Shown one piece after another: positions 8,723 through 17,046 of a DNA stretch of 64,000 nt. The notes under the pieces were generated by a model. That model worked only from the letters and a program-made list of their open reading frames with translations. It searched no databases and was not told the origin of the DNA. The translations under genes and the position numbers were made by a program. The stretch is from Sulfurimonadaceae bacterium (GTDB lineage Bacteria > Campylobacterota > Campylobacteria > Campylobacterales > Sulfurimonadaceae). The number at the start of each line of letters is the position of its first letter. The first letter of the stretch is position 1. Where the stretch lies: contig JAQUHB010000007.1 of assembly GCA_028683835.1 (NCBI GenBank), positions 37,850-101,849 of the forward strand. The letters are read 5' to 3'.

Positions 8723-8847
8723 TGATACATTATGCTTCTTAAAGTTCCAATATTTTGATGATAATTGAGCACCAATTCTAAAATCTTAGGGATAATTTTT
8801 GGAAAAGAGTAGTAGAGAAAGTAAGTGTAAATTATAGAACTATTTAG
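8723..8847. other. Spacer upstream of the nuclease gene
   Basis: This is the first part of a 378-base region without an intact gene; the rest (8848-9100) holds the integrase remnant and the 3' flank of the tRNA-Leu gene. No start-to-stop reading frame or hairpin stands out here. It must contain the nuclease promoter on the minus strand, but no convincing -10 hexamer is visible. Confidence 0.4.
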
Positions 8848-9015
8848 CAAACAAGGCACACATTTTGTTCAATTAATTTACAAAATGGTGAAGACTTGAT
8901 TTAGGTGTCCAGAATGTTAGGACATAAAAATCTGAAAATCACTTTGGAGAAATATTCAAAATATATACCTACAACATCAATCAAAGGTACAATATTTGAT
9001 AAGTTGGCTTCTTAG
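8848..9015 (+). pseudogene. Tyrosine recombinase (integrase) C-terminal remnant
   Basis: Translating from 8848 gives QTRHTFCSINLQNGEDLI, a TAG stop at 8902-8904, then VSRMLGHKNLKITLEKYSKY and IPTTSIKGTIFDKLAS, ending at TAG 9013. This is the catalytic end of a phage/island-type tyrosine recombinase: Arg in TRHTF, His in LGH, and a Tyr nucleophile candidate in EKYSKY. Family members read LIWVS at the internal stop, so a Trp codon TGG became TAG. Another stop (8845) precedes the fragment and nothing recognisable remains upstream. It lies 85 bases from the 3' end of tRNA-Leu, a typical integration position. Confidence 0.85.
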
Positions 9016-9100
9016 TGTTGGAACATTTTTGGCGTAGTTTTGGAACAATGTGGTTTTTGAAAGCTTTGAAGTATCGTAATTTTAGGGAGTTTTAACTAAG

Positions 9101-9185
9101 TGGTGCGGACAAGAGGACTTGAACCTCCACACCTTGCGGCACCAGATCCTAAGTCTGGCGTGTCTGCCAATTTCACCATGTCCGC
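9101..9185 (-). tRNA. tRNA-Leu (anticodon TAG)
   Basis: Cloverleaf with the 7-base acceptor GCGGACA/TGTCCGC, the anticodon loop CTTAGGA between CCAGA and TCTGG, a long class II variable arm (GTGCCGCAAGGTG region) and a T arm with GGTTCAAGTCC. CCA is encoded. It is the last member of the five-tRNA block, and its 3' end faces the integrase remnant. Confidence 0.95.
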
Positions 9186-9254
9186 ATGGAATTTGGAATT
9201 GTATCCAAAATTTTCTTTTCTAATTCTTAAACTTTAAAAGTTTTAAGCTTTCAG

Positions 9255-9331
<77 letters not shown>

Positions 9332-9348
9332 ATGCTATCGACGAATTT

Positions 9349-9425
9349 TGGTGCGCCCGATAGGATTCGAACCTATAACCGCCGGATTCGAAGTCCGATA
9401 CTCTATCCAGTTGAGCCACGAGCGC
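9349..9425 (-). tRNA. tRNA-Arg (anticodon TCG)
   Basis: Acceptor GCGCTCG/CGGGCGC with one wobble pair; anticodon loop CTTCGAA in the stem TCGGA/TCCGG, giving anticodon TCG (reads CGA/CGG). The T arm carries GGTTCGAATCC and CCA is encoded. A second arginine tRNA lies directly downstream at 9255. Confidence 0.95.
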
Positions 9426-9475
9426 GCACTGTTTAAATATCTGTTTGGTATATAAAGTTTTTATATCTAATGTTA

Positions 9476-9553
9476 TGGGGTGGGATGCGGGGCTCGAACC
9501 CGTGACCCCCGGCACCACAAACCAGTGCTCTAACCAACTGAGCTAATCCCACC
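9476..9553 (-). tRNA. tRNA-His (anticodon GTG)
   Basis: An eight-pair acceptor, GGTGGGAT with ATCCCACC, shows the encoded extra G(-1) pairing with C73 that is specific to histidine tRNA. The anticodon loop TTGTGGT gives GTG. The T arm is GGGTTCGAGCCC, and CCA is encoded. Confidence 0.95.
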
Positions 9554-9579
9554 ATAATTGTAATAATAAATATAAAAAG

Positions 9580-9657
9580 TGGTCGGGGTGAAAGGACTCG
9601 AACCTTCGGCCCCTTGGTCCCAAACCAAGTACTCTAACCATACTGAGCTACACCCCG
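9580..9657 (-). tRNA. tRNA-Pro (anticodon TGG)
   Basis: Acceptor CGGGGTG/CACCCCG, anticodon loop TTTGGGA in the stem ACTTGG/CCAAGG, giving anticodon TGG. It is the first gene of the Pro-His-Arg-Arg-Leu block, about 50 bases downstream of a consensus promoter. CCA is encoded. Confidence 0.95.
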
Positions 9658-9706
9658 ACCTATTCAGCTAAACTTCGATTGTTGTATCGTTTATTAGTGA
9701 GGCGAA

Positions 9707-9735
9707 ATTATAGTTTATTTTATCCCTTTTGTCAA
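9707..9735 (-). promoter_or_regulatory. Consensus sigma-70 promoter of the tRNA block
   Basis: On the minus strand TTGACA (9735-9730), a 17-base spacer and TATAAT (9712-9707) match the bacterial housekeeping consensus exactly. The predicted start lies about 40-45 bases before tRNA-Pro. A full -35 box is unusual in Campylobacterota, whose promoters generally lack one, which fits a need for very strong stable-RNA transcription. Confidence 0.85.
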
Positions 9736-9792
9736 TACATTTTTTGCATTTTTTTCTAAAAGGGTGTAATTTGGCAAAATGGGAGAGAAAAA

Positions 9793-10825
9793 TGGAATAC
9801 GAAAGTAGCACGTTTAAACCGTATTAGTTTTATTTTAGTAGTTTCTATGAGTGCAATCGGACTTGGTAATATTTAGAAGTTTCCGTACATTACAGGAAAA
9901 TTCGGCGGAGGGGCTTTGGTTTTAATTTTTCTCATCACCGTAGTGCTTATCGGCCTTGCAATTATGATAGCTGAGATGTTTATAGGTTATCTTGGACGTG
10001 CTGATACGGTCGCTAGTTTTGAAAAGTTAGCACCAAAGCATAAAGAATTTTGGAAATACTATGGTTTTCAATCACGTGCTGGCTTATTTATTATGATTTT
10101 TTACTCAGTGGTTATAGGTTGGATAAAAGGAAGAGTTTAGAAATTCAACTTAGGCTAATGCCTATGCTTTTTATCATTATTGGAGGGATGTTTTTATATG
10201 CTACGACTTTGGACAGCTTCCATAAAGGAGTCGAATTTATGTTCATGTCTGATTTTTCAAGATCAATTCTACAGCTTTTGCAACAGCAGTCGGACATACA
10301 TCTTTTACGCTTTCTGTGGAGAGCCATCTTTTGGGCCTAGACTTGTACTTATCTCTTTGCCTACTATTTTTTTAGCAAATGGACGTTTTGGGCAATCTCT
10401 TTGCTGTCCTGTTTTTTATTTTATTGCATTTACGGGTCTTACTTCTGCAGTTTCTCTTGTTGAACCGATGATACAGTATTATAGATAGATTTTCATGGAA
10501 CAGAATTAAAGCTTCCATTATGATGGGACTTTTCTTTTATCTCGTTGGTCTCGTGGCTATTTTTTCTTAGATGAATGGCTTTTCGACTTGTCTTATTGAA
10601 GGAAGCAGAAACTTTTTTGACTGGGTTGATTTTTTTACAGCGGCCTTTGTGTCGCCTGTGGGCGGATTTAGTATCTCTATTTTTGTAGGACATATCATGC
10701 TAAAATCTCAAGTTGAAAAGGTATTACGTCCTCAAGTAGGGCATGCTTTTTATATATGGTATTTTGATATCGTATCTGTTTCACTTGTCATTGTTATGCT
10801 AAATCTTGTTGGAGTTATTGGATGA
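9793..10825 (+). pseudogene. Na+-dependent symporter (SNF/NSS family), decayed
   Basis: Conceptual translation pieces line up with a neurotransmitter:sodium symporter-type transporter. The first is WNTKVARLNRISFILVVSMS, AIGLGNI, a TAG at 9874-9876 replacing the Trp of GNIWKFPY, then KFPYITGKFGGGALV and later FYSVVIGWIK. After a frame change come MPMLFIIIGGMFLYATTLD and FMSDFSR, then AVGHTSFTLSV, then FIAFTGLTSAVSLVEPM, then IKASIMMGLFFYLVGLVAIF with another TAG, and finally a segment ending LNLVGVIG. At least three frame changes and two amber stops rule out function. The stop overlaps the next small gene by four bases. Confidence 0.85.
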
Positions 10826-11094
10826 ATATTAAAGAGGAATGTTTAGAAATTTTAAAAGAGAAAGGGGTCAATCCTATCTCTGCAATCGATTTTGATGTCA
10901 ACGGAGAGCTTCATTCACTAACTTTTGAGTGGATTATCGATACTTATACACGAGCTTCTCCAGAGTCAACGCTCGTATTTTTGAGTGCTTTAAAAAAGGC
11001 AGTAAGCGTTGATAATATGGGAATAGAAAAGTTTTTTGAAGGGATGGGGAAGCTTTTACTTATGACCCATCTCTCAAAGAATATAGAAGTTTAG
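10822..11094 (+). CDS. Small conserved-looking protein downstream of the dead symporter
   Basis: 90 residues, no membrane span or signal peptide, mostly helical and acidic (starts [17 protein letters not shown]). Its ATG overlaps the stop of the symporter pseudogene (ATGA), the arrangement expected of a partner gene in a former operon. The reading frame is intact although the symporter is wrecked. It ends in a four-base convergent overlap with thiG. I do not recognise a named domain; a role linked to the transporter is inferred from position only. Confidence 0.6.
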   Translation: MNIKEECLEILKEKGVNPISAIDFDVNGELHSLTFEWIIDTYTRASPESTLVFLSALKKAVSVDNMGIEKFFEGMGKLLLMTHLSKNIEV

Positions 11095-11867
11095 AACTGA
11101 ATTAATCCGTCTATCGGTGAAGAAGCCGTCGCATATGGGCGTTTAGGGATACGTCCCGCTAAGTAACTCATGCGCCCTGCAATAACAGCATGTTTCATAG
11201 CTTCAGCCATGATCATAGGATCATTTGCCTGAGCGATAGCTGTGTTTGTTAAAACTCCATCAGCTCCAAGCTCCATCGCATACGCCGCGTCACTTGCACA
11301 TCCGATTCCCGCATCTACAATAACGGGCACTTTGATTGCATCGCGGATAAAAACGATGTTGTACGGGTTTTGAATTCCAAGTCCACTTCCAATAGGGGCG
11401 GCTAGAGGCATCACAGCAGCTGCTCCTGCATCTTCAAGGCGTTTTGCCATAATCGGATCATCTGACGTGTAAGCCATGATAGTAAAACCCTCACGAGCAA
11501 GTACCTCACATGCTTTTATCGTTTCTATTACATCGGGATAAAGTGTTTTTTGTGTATCGCCGATCACTTCGAGTTTAATAAGATCGATTCCTGTCGCTTC
11601 ACGAGTCAAACGAAAAGTTGTTATCGCCTCCTCGGCAGTCGTACATCCTGCAGAGTTTGGCAAAAATTTGACATTTGTACCTCTAAAAGTATCACGAAGG
11701 TTCTCTTTTGCCGGATCTGTAATGTTCAAGCGTCTAACAGCCACGGTAATGAGTTCACTTCCCGAAGCCAAAGTAGCAAGTTTAGTTGTTTCAAAATCTG
11801 TATATTTTCCGCTTCCAACGATCAAGCGGCTGTCTAGTTCATATTTTCCGATCTTTAATTTGTGCAT
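11091..11867 (-). CDS. thiG: Thiazole synthase ThiG
   Basis: 258 residues, a TIM-barrel enzyme that forms the thiazole phosphate moiety of thiamine from deoxyxylulose phosphate, dehydroglycine and ThiS-thiocarboxylate. The Schiff-base lysine lies in [10 protein letters not shown], and glycine-rich phosphate-binding stretches are seen in [16 protein letters not shown] and [20 protein letters not shown]. Family length is about 255. No thiS, thiF or thiH is adjacent, so the sulfur-carrier genes must be elsewhere. No TPP riboswitch-like element is evident in the 61 bases upstream. Confidence 0.96.
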   Translation of the reverse strand: MHKLKIGKYELDSRLIVGSGKYTDFETTKLATLASGSELITVAVRRLNITDPAKENLRDTFRGTNVKFLPNSAGCTTAEEAITTFRLTREATGIDLIKLEVIGDTQKTLYPDVIETIKACEVLAREGFTIMAYTSDDPIMAKRLEDAGAAAVMPLAAPIGSGLGIQNPYNIVFIRDAIKVPVIVDAGIGCASDAAYAMELGADGVLTNTAIAQANDPMIMAEAMKHAVIAGRMSYLAGRIPKRPYATASSPIDGLIQF

Positions 11868-11928
11868 CTATGCATTTCCTTCAATAGTTATTTTCTTTTA
11901 AATGGCTTGATTTATAACATAAGCTATC

Positions 11929-12495
11929 TTATAATTTATATAAAATTTTTGTAATAGTCTCTGGCAGCAGTTCATATTCAAGCTCTTTGATCTTACGTGT
12001 AAAGCTTTCCAATGTTTCATCTTCACTTTTTAAAAAACTTTTTTGGCTGATTACCTCGCCACCATCGAGTTCTTCGCTGACCCAGTGGACGCTGATTCCG
12101 CCCATAGTATCGCTACTTCCAAAGGATTCTTCTATCGCCTTTGCCCCTTTATGTTTTGGCAAGAGTGCGGGATGAAGATTGATAGCTTTGATATTTTGAG
12201 TAAAAACAGATGTGAGTATTCTCATAAATCCTGCAAGTACAACAAGATCTGGTTCATAACTTTGTATGAGTTTGACAAGTTCTGTGTCGTACGCTTCGCG
12301 TGAGGAAAAGCTCGTATGTTCTAAAACTTCGCTCTTTATAGCTTGTAGGCTTTTTGTTTGTAAGCCATTTAATCCTTTTGCATCAGCTTTATTTGTGATG
12401 GCACAGACCACTTCGCATACATTTGGATGTAGTTTTTCTATGATATTGTGGAGATTTTTACCCTCTCCGCTAAAAAGTATTACGATTTTTTTCAA
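11929..12495 (-). CDS. purN: Phosphoribosylglycinamide formyltransferase
   Basis: 188 residues; transfers formyl from 10-formyl-THF to GAR in purine synthesis. Catalytic residues are visible: Asn and His in INLHPALLP, and Asp in HWVSEELDGGEV. The N-terminal FSGEGKNLHNIIEKL is the phosphate-binding loop, with GEGKN where many enzymes have GxGSN. Its start overlaps the nnr stop by four bases (ATGA), so the two are translationally coupled. Confidence 0.93.
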   Translation of the reverse strand: MKKIVILFSGEGKNLHNIIEKLHPNVCEVVCAITNKADAKGLNGLQTKSLQAIKSEVLEHTSFSSREAYDTELVKLIQSYEPDLVVLAGFMRILTSVFTQNIKAINLHPALLPKHKGAKAIEESFGSSDTMGGISVHWVSEELDGGEVISQKSFLKSEDETLESFTRKIKELEYELLPETITKILYKL

Positions 12496-13883
12496 AGATT
12501 TTTTATTCCATTTATTAAGTCATTTGGGATGAGAGAAAAGTTTGCGCCCTTAAATTCGAGAGCGAGTTTTGTATGAGCCAAGGAACCTGTGATAGCGGCG
12601 TTAAGTGGAGTATAGCCTTGCGCTAGAAGCGAAGAGATAAGGCCGCTAAGCACATCTCCGCTGCCACCTTTTGCAAGCACATTTGTGCCATGCGGATTAA
12701 CAAAGAGTTCATCATCTTTTGCGATGAAGACGTTTGCACCTTTTAGGACTAAGACAGCATTTTTATATTTTTGTGTAAAAATTTCTGTGTAATGAAAACG
12801 ATTATTCTGAAGTTCATCGACAGAGATATCCGCGATACCGCTAACATATAAGAGTTGAGTGAACTCTTTTGGATGGGGAGTTAGTACGATATTTTCACGT
12901 TTTAAAAGTTGAGTGATAAAAGGATGATAGAAAATATCTGCATCAAGCAGAAGCGGCAAATCATTGTCCAAAAATGTCTGGAGTTCATTTTGGCTAAATT
13001 CTATGCCAAGTCCCATTCCAAGAGCGATAGCAGTAGCATTGTTTGGAAGCTGATGAGAGAGCATTAGTTCTGTTGGAATCATAGGATTTTCATTACTTAA
13101 AAGTGTGACAAGAGCTGTTCCAAAGCGAAGTGCTGCTGAGGCACAAAGCACACTTGCACCAAGTTTTTCACCACTTACAATAGCCAAATGACCAAAACTG
13201 CCTTTATGGGAGTTTTGAATCTTTCGAAAAGGAAGATTTATATCTTCAAGATCCAAAAGCTTTGTTTTTGAAGATGTTTCGTACACTGCGCGACTGATGC
13301 CTAAGTCTAAAACTTGGACAATTCCCACTTTATCTTTAGCGCAGTCATTAAACAGGGATCTTTTAAGTGCACCCATCGTTAAGGTGTAATCGGCAACAAA
13401 TGAATCTTTTTCACATTCTCCATTTACATGTAAACCTGTTGGAATATCACAAGCTATTTTTATTCCATGAAGTTGATTTAAAAGGCTTATATGCAAGGCA
13501 GTGTTTGGCTCAAGTGTACGACTAAGTCCGCTTCCAAAAAGAGCATCGACGATGATATCGCACTCACATATCACATCGGTTACAGTAAGATTTAAACGCT
13601 TGATTCGTTCGTATTGAAGTTTTGCCATTGGTGACGTCGGATTTTTAAAAAGATGCAGCTTCACATCAAAATTTCTGTGAAGCAAGCGAGCGAGTGCAAT
13701 CCCATCAGCTCCATTGTTGCCTGAGCCACAGCTGATCAAAATAGTTTTCGATTGCGGAAAGTTTTGTTTGATAAAGTCAGCCATCCCATCAGCTGCATGT
13801 TCCATTAAAATATCTTCGCTCAGAAGCAGTTCATCATAGCAACGCTGGTCTAAACTAGCAACTTCCTTGAAAATATTTTGCAT
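12492..13883 (-). CDS. nnr: Bifunctional NAD(P)H-hydrate repair enzyme
   Basis: 463 residues in two domains. The N-terminal YjeF epimerase (about 1-205) has GSGNNGADGIALARLL and CDIPTGLHVNG; the C-terminal ribokinase-like dehydratase (about 215-463) has VLTPHPKEFTQLL and NVLAKGGSGDVLSGLISSL. It repairs hydrated NADH/NADPH, with the second domain ADP- or ATP-dependent. It lies between an unknown ATPase (2-base gap) and purN (4-base overlap), forming a three-gene unit on the minus strand. Confidence 0.95.
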   Translation of the reverse strand: MQNIFKEVASLDQRCYDELLLSEDILMEHAADGMADFIKQNFPQSKTILISCGSGNNGADGIALARLLHRNFDVKLHLFKNPTSPMAKLQYERIKRLNLTVTDVICECDIIVDALFGSGLSRTLEPNTALHISLLNQLHGIKIACDIPTGLHVNGECEKDSFVADYTLTMGALKRSLFNDCAKDKVGIVQVLDLGISRAVYETSSKTKLLDLEDINLPFRKIQNSHKGSFGHLAIVSGEKLGASVLCASAALRFGTALVTLLSNENPMIPTELMLSHQLPNNATAIALGMGLGIEFSQNELQTFLDNDLPLLLDADIFYHPFITQLLKRENIVLTPHPKEFTQLLYVSGIADISVDELQNNRFHYTEIFTQKYKNAVLVLKGANVFIAKDDELFVNPHGTNVLAKGGSGDVLSGLISSLLAQGYTPLNAAITGSLAHTKLALEFKGANFSLIPNDLINGIKNL

Positions 13884-13885
13884 GG

Positions 13886-14620
13886 TTACTCTTCCATAAG
13901 ATATTCGTTAACTAGCACCATACTTGTTTTTATATCATTGAAAAGAAGTGTTCTGTTGGCAGTTCTTTGCTGAAAAAGGAAATGATTTTTTTGCAATGTT
14001 TTTAAAACGGCCGTATTGTAATAGTCGAGATTTGAGCATTTTCCAACATAAAGGAAAGTAAAAAGAAGTTTGAGCTGTGCATTTTCAAAAATTGTATGAG
14101 GTTGTGTTAAAAATGTAATTCCATATTTTTTAAGATTGAAAAGGCTCAACATATAGAGTAAAAAATCTTCAAATCGTGTGTAAAAACCGTTGAGATTTGC
14201 AATGTCATGGAAAAAATAGTAATAGTTTTCAAGAAGTTCCGGCATTTGCAGTGTTTGTGTCAATTTACTTTTGATATCTTTTTTTGTAGCAAAAAAGTTT
14301 GGATTTACAGCCATATAAATATGTTTTCTTTGTGCTACGAGTAATTGAAGTTTATGCATAAACACTTCTGTTTCATCATACTGAATATAATGAAAGTGCT
14401 CATCTTTATATCTAAGTTCAACTTCCTCTTGATGAGAGTTCGAAAAATCAAGATAGAGTGTCGGGACATCGTTATCTATAACAAAATTTCTGATTCTACA
14501 GGCCAAATTTGTTTTTCCAGAGCCTTCTTCACCCAAAATAAGGGTATTGGTTGTGAGTACTCTCGGTTTTAATCTTAGTGAATCTATACTGTTTTCATAT
14601 GTTCCTATTAAATCTCTCAT
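13886..14620 (-). CDS. P-loop ATPase of unknown function
   Basis: About 244 residues from the ATG at 14620, preceded by GGAG; a TTG 15 bases further upstream is a less likely start. It carries a Walker A loop GEEGSGKTNLACRIRN near residue 35 and LYLDFSNSH further on, where a HerA/FtsK-like or AAA-type core would have its second strand. No classical DExx Walker B is obvious. The C-terminal half is rich in Tyr, Phe and Leu and ends MVLVNEYLMEE. Two bases separate it from nnr, so it is the first gene of the nnr-purN operon. I do not recognise the family beyond the P-loop. Confidence 0.7.
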   Translation of the reverse strand: MRDLIGTYENSIDSLRLKPRVLTTNTLILGEEGSGKTNLACRIRNFVIDNDVPTLYLDFSNSHQEEVELRYKDEHFHYIQYDETEVFMHKLQLLVAQRKHIYMAVNPNFFATKKDIKSKLTQTLQMPELLENYYYFFHDIANLNGFYTRFEDFLLYMLSLFNLKKYGITFLTQPHTIFENAQLKLLFTFLYVGKCSNLDYYNTAVLKTLQKNHFLFQQRTANRTLLFNDIKTSMVLVNEYLMEE

Positions 14621-14652
14621 AAGGTTTCTCCACAAATTTTATTTATTAGTGC

Positions 14653-14658
14653 ATTATA
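14653..14658 (-). promoter_or_regulatory. -10 element for the ATPase-nnr-purN operon
   Basis: TATAAT on the minus strand, 33 bases upstream of the ATPase ATG, in the divergent gap with kdsD. The preceding 35 region has no clear -35 box, as is usual for the phylum. Confidence 0.6.
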
Positions 14659-14678
14659 CCAAATGCAGATAAAAAAGG

Positions 14679-14684
14679 TATAAT
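14679..14684 (+). promoter_or_regulatory. -10 element of kdsD; implies a leaderless mRNA
   Basis: GGTATAAT ends only six bases before the kdsD ATG at 14691. A start site 6-8 bases after a -10 box would fall on or next to the A of the ATG. No Shine-Dalgarno sequence lies between the hexamer and the ATG, so a leaderless transcript is suggested. Confidence 0.6.
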
Positions 14685-14690
14685 CACATT

Positions 14691-15653
14691 ATGAATTATA
14701 AAGAGATTGCGCAACAAACTTTAAAGATCGAAGCTGCAACACTGCTCGACGCGGCAAAGAATATAGACGGTGAGTTTGACAAGGCTGTTGAAACTATTTT
14801 GGCATGTCGAGGCAAGCTTGTAGTTACTGGCGTCGGTAAATCTGGGCTGATTGGCGCAAAAATGGCTGCAACCTTTGCTTCTACTGGGACACCCAGCTTC
14901 TTTTTACACCCTACCGAAGCACTGCATGGTGATCTTGGAATGATAGGCAAAGATGATGTTGTCATTGCTATCAGTTACAGTGGAGAGAGCGAAGAATTAG
15001 GGGCAATTTTACCGCATGTAAAACGTTTCAATGTGCCTCTTATCGGTATGACAAAAAATGCTCTATCAACGCTTGGTAGATATAGCGATTTGCTTATTCC
15101 TGTGATCGTTGAAAAGGAAGCATGTCCTTTGGATATCGCACCTACGAGTTCTACTACTTTGACCCTTGCCCTTGGTGACGCACTTGCTGTTTGTCTCATG
15201 AGAGCGAGAAACTTTCAAAAAAGTGACTTTGCTTCTTTTCATCCAGGTGGAGCACTTGGCAAAAAACTGTTTGTCAAAGTGGGTGATCTTATGCAAAAAG
15301 AGAATCTCCCTTTTGCAAGCATTGATACACCCATCAAAGATGCTATCGTAAAAATCAGCGAGGGACGTCTTGGCACGGTCTTACTTGTGGACGATACCCA
15401 AAGATTGATCGGTATTTTGAGTGATGGCGATGTTCGTCGTGCACTTATGAGAGATGATTTTTCTCTTGAAACACCTGTTGGCAAATACGCTACCTTGCAT
15501 CCCTTTGTGATTGATGACAAGGCGATATTGGCAAGCGATGCTTTAGGGATGATAGAAGAGAGAAAAATCCAGCTGGCAGTCGTAACAGACAAAGCGGCAA
15601 AAGTAGAGGGTGTATTGCACATACATACTCTCGTAGAAAAGGGTATATCTTGA
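14691..15653 (+). CDS. kdsD: Arabinose-5-phosphate isomerase, KpsF/GutQ family
   Basis: 320 residues: an SIS sugar-isomerase domain (about 30-170, with TGVGKSGLIGAKMAATFAST and HPTEALHGDLGMI) followed by two CBS domains (about 205-320). It converts ribulose-5-P to arabinose-5-P, the first step of KDO synthesis for lipopolysaccharide. The gene appears to be read from a promoter abutting its ATG, without a Shine-Dalgarno site. Its TGA stop shares a base with the ATG of rluB, which is therefore coupled to it. Confidence 0.94.
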   Translation: MNYKEIAQQTLKIEAATLLDAAKNIDGEFDKAVETILACRGKLVVTGVGKSGLIGAKMAATFASTGTPSFFLHPTEALHGDLGMIGKDDVVIAISYSGESEELGAILPHVKRFNVPLIGMTKNALSTLGRYSDLLIPVIVEKEACPLDIAPTSSTTLTLALGDALAVCLMRARNFQKSDFASFHPGGALGKKLFVKVGDLMQKENLPFASIDTPIKDAIVKISEGRLGTVLLVDDTQRLIGILSDGDVRRALMRDDFSLETPVGKYATLHPFVIDDKAILASDALGMIEERKIQLAVVTDKAAKVEGVLHIHTLVEKGIS

Positions 15654-16651
15654 TGAGATTAAACAAATTTATAGCGCATTATTCTAGTTATTCTAGACGT
15701 GAAGCCGATAAAGCAATAGAAGCCGGTTATGTAAAAGTTGATGGGGAAGTTCAAATAAATCCTGCGACTTCAGTGGATGAAAAATATTCAAAAGTAATTA
15801 TTAGCGGAAAGAAAGTGACACCGACTGAGCAGTACACAGTTATCGCTTACAACAAAGAAAAAGGGGAACTTGTCACAAAGAGTGATCCAAAGGGAAGAAA
15901 AACAATTTATGACACGCTTCCGAGCAAATATAAGCATTATATTCCCATTGGCAGACTTGACTATGCTACGGAAGGGTTACTCTTGATGACAGATGCATCG
16001 CGCGTTGCGACAGCTTTGATGACATCAAGTATGGAACGTGTTTATCGTGTAAAAGTTAAAGGTGAGATCACAGAAGCGATTGAGACTGCCATGAAAAATG
16101 GTCTTGAACTTGAAGATGCTTCCCTTGGTGCACATGAACTCAGTGATATTGGTTCGATGAATTTCGCACCATTTTATGCTTATAAAATTATCAAAAATTC
16201 ACCTATGTACTCAATCCTTAAAATCGCTATCGGTGAGGGGCAAAACCGTGAAGTTAGACGCTTCTTCGGCCACTTTGAGCGAGAAGTCGTGGATTTGAAA
16301 CGTTTGAGTTTTGGCGGCATTGAGCTGAACAATCTTCCAAATGGAAAAGTAAGATTTTTAACTCGAGCTGAGTATGGGCATCTTTATGAGTTTATGAAAC
16401 ATCATGAAAGAGAAGAAAAAGAGAAAGCACCAAAGCCTCAAAGTAAGGCTCCTAAGTTTGATAAAAAAGAATCAAAAAGTGATGAAAAAGAACCAAAAGC
16501 TTATGCAAAAGCCCCTAAAAATGCTAGTAAAGAGCATAAAAGTTATATTAAAGAGTTGAAAAATAAAGACTCAAAAAGCAAAGAAACAAATGCAAAAGAC
16601 AAATACGGCAAAAAAGAGCTAAAAAATCCAAAAAAAGGAGCTAGAAAATGA
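15653..16651 (+). CDS. rluB: Pseudouridine synthase RluB/RsuA family with lysine-rich tail
   Basis: 332 residues from the ATG at 15653, which overlaps the kdsD stop. An N-terminal S4 RNA-binding domain (MRLNKFIAHYSSYSRREAD) is followed by the catalytic domain with the Asp in GRLDYATEGLLLMT and GQNREVRRFF. These enzymes isomerise uridine in large or small rRNA (RluB, RluE, RsuA); exact target uncertain. After about residue 245 comes a low-complexity tail of some 85 residues built of short K/P/S/E units (KAPK, KEPK, KEPKAYAKAPK), probably disordered and RNA-binding. Confidence 0.9.
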   Translation: MRLNKFIAHYSSYSRREADKAIEAGYVKVDGEVQINPATSVDEKYSKVIISGKKVTPTEQYTVIAYNKEKGELVTKSDPKGRKTIYDTLPSKYKHYIPIGRLDYATEGLLLMTDASRVATALMTSSMERVYRVKVKGEITEAIETAMKNGLELEDASLGAHELSDIGSMNFAPFYAYKIIKNSPMYSILKIAIGEGQNREVRRFFGHFEREVVDLKRLSFGGIELNNLPNGKVRFLTRAEYGHLYEFMKHHEREEKEKAPKPQSKAPKFDKKESKSDEKEPKAYAKAPKNASKEHKSYIKELKNKDSKSKETNAKDKYGKKELKNPKKGARK

Positions 16652-17046
16652 TTAAAATGAAATTTCCGACAAGTCACAAAACACAACTCATGGACATAAG
16701 CAAAGAGGTAAGTGAGGAAGTAATTAAATCGGGTGTCAAAGATGGAATCTGCGTCGTTTTTACTCCGCATACAACAGCAAGTATCTTTATGTTTGAAAAT
16801 CAAGATCCTGCACTGCGCCGTGATCTTTTAAATGGGCTGAGCCGTGTTGCGCCAAGTGATGTTCAGTATCAGCATACGGGAGAAAATGCCGCAGCACACC
16901 TTAAAAGTTCACGTATGGGCAACTCTGTGACGATTCCGATTGTGAATGCAAAGCTTACATTCGGCAAATGGCAAGGTGTGTTTTTTGGAGAGTTTGACGG
17001 TCCTCGTCAAGCACGTGAAGTCTATATCAAGATTATCGCCGGATAA
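16648..17046 (+). CDS. YjbQ family protein (UPF0047)
   Basis: 132 residues, the usual length. The family motifs are present: CVVFTPHTTASIFM near residue 40, HTGENAAAHLKSSRMGNS in the middle, and GKWQGVFFGEFDGPR near the end, with the conserved His residues that line the putative active site. Members have been reported to show weak thiamine-phosphate synthase activity, but the physiological role is unsettled. It overlaps rluB by four bases and rarA by one, so kdsD-rluB-yjbQ-rarA is a coupled four-gene run. Confidence 0.92.
   Translation: MIKMKFPTSHKTQLMDISKEVSEEVIKSGVKDGICVVFTPHTTASIFMFENQDPALRRDLLNGLSRVAPSDVQYQHTGENAAAHLKSSRMGNSVTIPIVNAKLTFGKWQGVFFGEFDGPRQAREVYIKIIAG

Noticed and set aside
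11868..11928. TPP riboswitch upstream of thiG
   Set aside because: The 61-base gap is too short and lacks the conserved CUGAGA and thi-box words.
15239..15622. 127-residue minus-strand frame within kdsD
   Set aside because: It is antisense to the CBS domains and low in complexity, with no ribosome site or family match.
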